Shown: positions 63,329 to 64,000 of the stretch, one piece after another
Numbering within the stretch: position 1 is the stretch's first letter
Layout: every line of letters begins with the position of its first letter
Source of the DNA: Acidimicrobiia bacterium
Lineage (GTDB): Bacteria > Actinomycetota > Acidimicrobiia > Acidimicrobiales > Poriferisodalaceae
Assembly (NCBI GenBank): GCA_022827265.1
Contig: JAJDTF010000091.1
Coordinates: forward strand, 44,830-108,829
Reading direction: 5' to 3'
Length of the DNA: 64,000 nucleotides
Notes under the pieces: generated by a model
What the model saw: the letters and a program-made list of their open reading frames with translations, nothing else
Databases searched by the model: none
Told to the model about the DNA's origin: nothing
Position numbers and translations under genes: made by a program

Positions 63329-63386
63329 CCGCACCGTTGCCGACCGCATGTGTCGGAGGGCTGTCGTTAGCCTTGCGGGGCACCAT

Positions 63387-63463
63387 GCGCCTCTAGCTCA
63401 ATTTGGCAGAGCAACGGACTCTTAATCCGCAGGTTCTGGGTTCAAGTCCCAGGGGGCGTACCA
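63387..63463 (+). tRNA. tRNA-Lys(CTT)
   Basis: Acceptor GCGCCTC/GGGGCGT with two wobble pairs, D arm GCTC-GAGC, anticodon loop CTCTTAA (anticodon CTT), T arm CTGGGTTCAAGTCCCAG and an encoded CCA. It follows tRNA-His after 58 nt and probably shares its transcript. Confidence 0.94.
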
Positions 63464-63508
63464 CAGGCTGGCCGGAGCGCTCCGGCCAGCACGCTGCGGG
63501 GAGGTTCG

Positions 63509-64000
63509 ATGAGCATTCACGACTCAGGCGACCAGCCGCAAGCAGCAGATTCTCTGCCTTCAGCCGACGAATTGATCGAGCACAACCGGCAAGTGGCGGA
63601 CGCCGTGAAGACACCCGGCATGGCGGCCGCCCCCAGCCGGCACGTAGCAATCGTGACCTGCATGGATGCCCGCCTCGATCCGCTTGCCGAACTCGGCCTG
63701 GACATCGGCGATGCCCACGTCATCCGCAATGCAGGCGGTGTGGTGACCGACGACGTGATCCGGTCTCTGTGCATCTCCCAGCAGAAGATGGGAACACGCG
63801 AGATCGTGGTGGTGCACCACACATCGTGCGGCATGTGCGGACTCGACGAGGCGGAATTAAGCGACCATCTCGAACGTCGATTCGGCGAGCGACCCGAATG
63901 GCCCATCGGTGCTTTCGCCGACGACACCACGGGACTGCGGGACGCCATCGCTGAGCTTGAGGCGTCGCCGCTCATCGAGCGCGACACCACCATCTTCGGA
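63509..64000 (+). CDS. Beta-class carbonic anhydrase (partial at the right edge)
   Basis: 164 codons are visible and the frame runs off the window. The zinc-site segments VTCMDARLDP and VVHHTSCGMCG, with VIRNAGGVVTDDVIRSL and MGTREIVV between, match the beta carbonic anhydrases of the Mycobacterium Rv1284 type, about 163 residues in that species. Catalyses CO2/bicarbonate interconversion. ATG 63509 has GGGGAGG 4-5 nt upstream. The N-terminal lead of about 30 residues is longer than in Rv1284. Only a short C-terminal piece should be missing. Confidence 0.92.
   Translation, partial: MSIHDSGDQPQAADSLPSADELIEHNRQVADAVKTPGMAAAPSRHVAIVTCMDARLDPLAELGLDIGDAHVIRNAGGVVTDDVIRSLCISQQKMGTREIVVVHHTSCGMCGLDEAELSDHLERRFGERPEWPIGAFADDTTGLRDAIAELEASPLIERDTTIFG

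Overview
The window is a GC-rich, densely packed bacterial chromosome segment, roughly two thirds G+C by eye. A class II DAHP synthase, an F420-type luciferase-like monooxygenase, a DUF222/HNH endonuclease, a mycobacterial-type beta carbonic anhydrase, many GTG/TTG starts and a repeated leaderless promoter pattern point to Actinobacteria. A marine or symbiotic member of class Acidimicrobiia is my best guess, partly from the DmdA-like demethylase paralogue. This is inference, because no rRNA gene is present.

Layout. Positions 1-12,000 hold acyl-CoA and amide metabolism: enoyl-CoA hydratase, acyl-CoA dehydrogenase, thioesterase II, an ArsI/CadI-like protein, an FAH-family hydratase with a hydroxyacid dehydrogenase, MetY, a CaiB-type CoA transferase and an N-acyl-D-amino-acid deacylase. 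Positions 12,000-19,600 hold cell-surface glycan genes (GT2, polyprenyl glycosylphosphotransferase, a membrane protein, GalE), a DUF3048 lipoprotein, and nadD-rsfS. At 20-22 kb a sigma-70 factor overlaps the aroG-type DAHP synthase gene. From 43.2 kb down to 22.3 kb everything is on the minus strand: clpX-folC-ndk-mreB-mreC-mreD-mrdA-rodA, the TIGR03960/DUF2344 radical-SAM pair, rne, rplU-rpmA-obg, proB-proA, and a MoxR/CoxE pair. This run couples proteolysis, folate, cell shape, RNA processing, ribosome and proline genes. tig-clpP diverges from clpX.

After clpP comes tRNA-Gly with a damaged partial copy, then a minus-strand operon (VOC protein, SDR, DmdA-like), MmsA, and two toxin-antitoxin pairs ending at tRNA-Pro. 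The rest holds a 3Fe-4S-type ferredoxin, an LLM oxidoreductase, two Nudix hydrolases, a UvrD-like helicase with an unusual N-terminal extension, folE, tRNA-Arg, a cupin, a PD-(D/E)XK-like protein, a GrdB/PrdB-family gene, tRNA-His, tRNA-Lys and the start of a carbonic anhydrase gene.

The strongest unusual signal is the GrdB/PrdB-family gene at 62003-63034. An in-frame TGA sits exactly where a UxxC redox motif is expected, and a perfect 8-bp hairpin with a GGG loop begins 10 nt after the TGA. This fits a selenoprotein with a bacterial SECIS element. Other points of interest are two families of dispersed repeats (one with compensatory changes in its stem), a tRNA-Gly partial duplication carrying an inserted hairpin, a hairpin that hides the ribosome binding site of the DUF2344 gene, a calcium-binding-like tail on PBP2, and a TAnnnT box 5-7 nt before the start codon of about ten genes.
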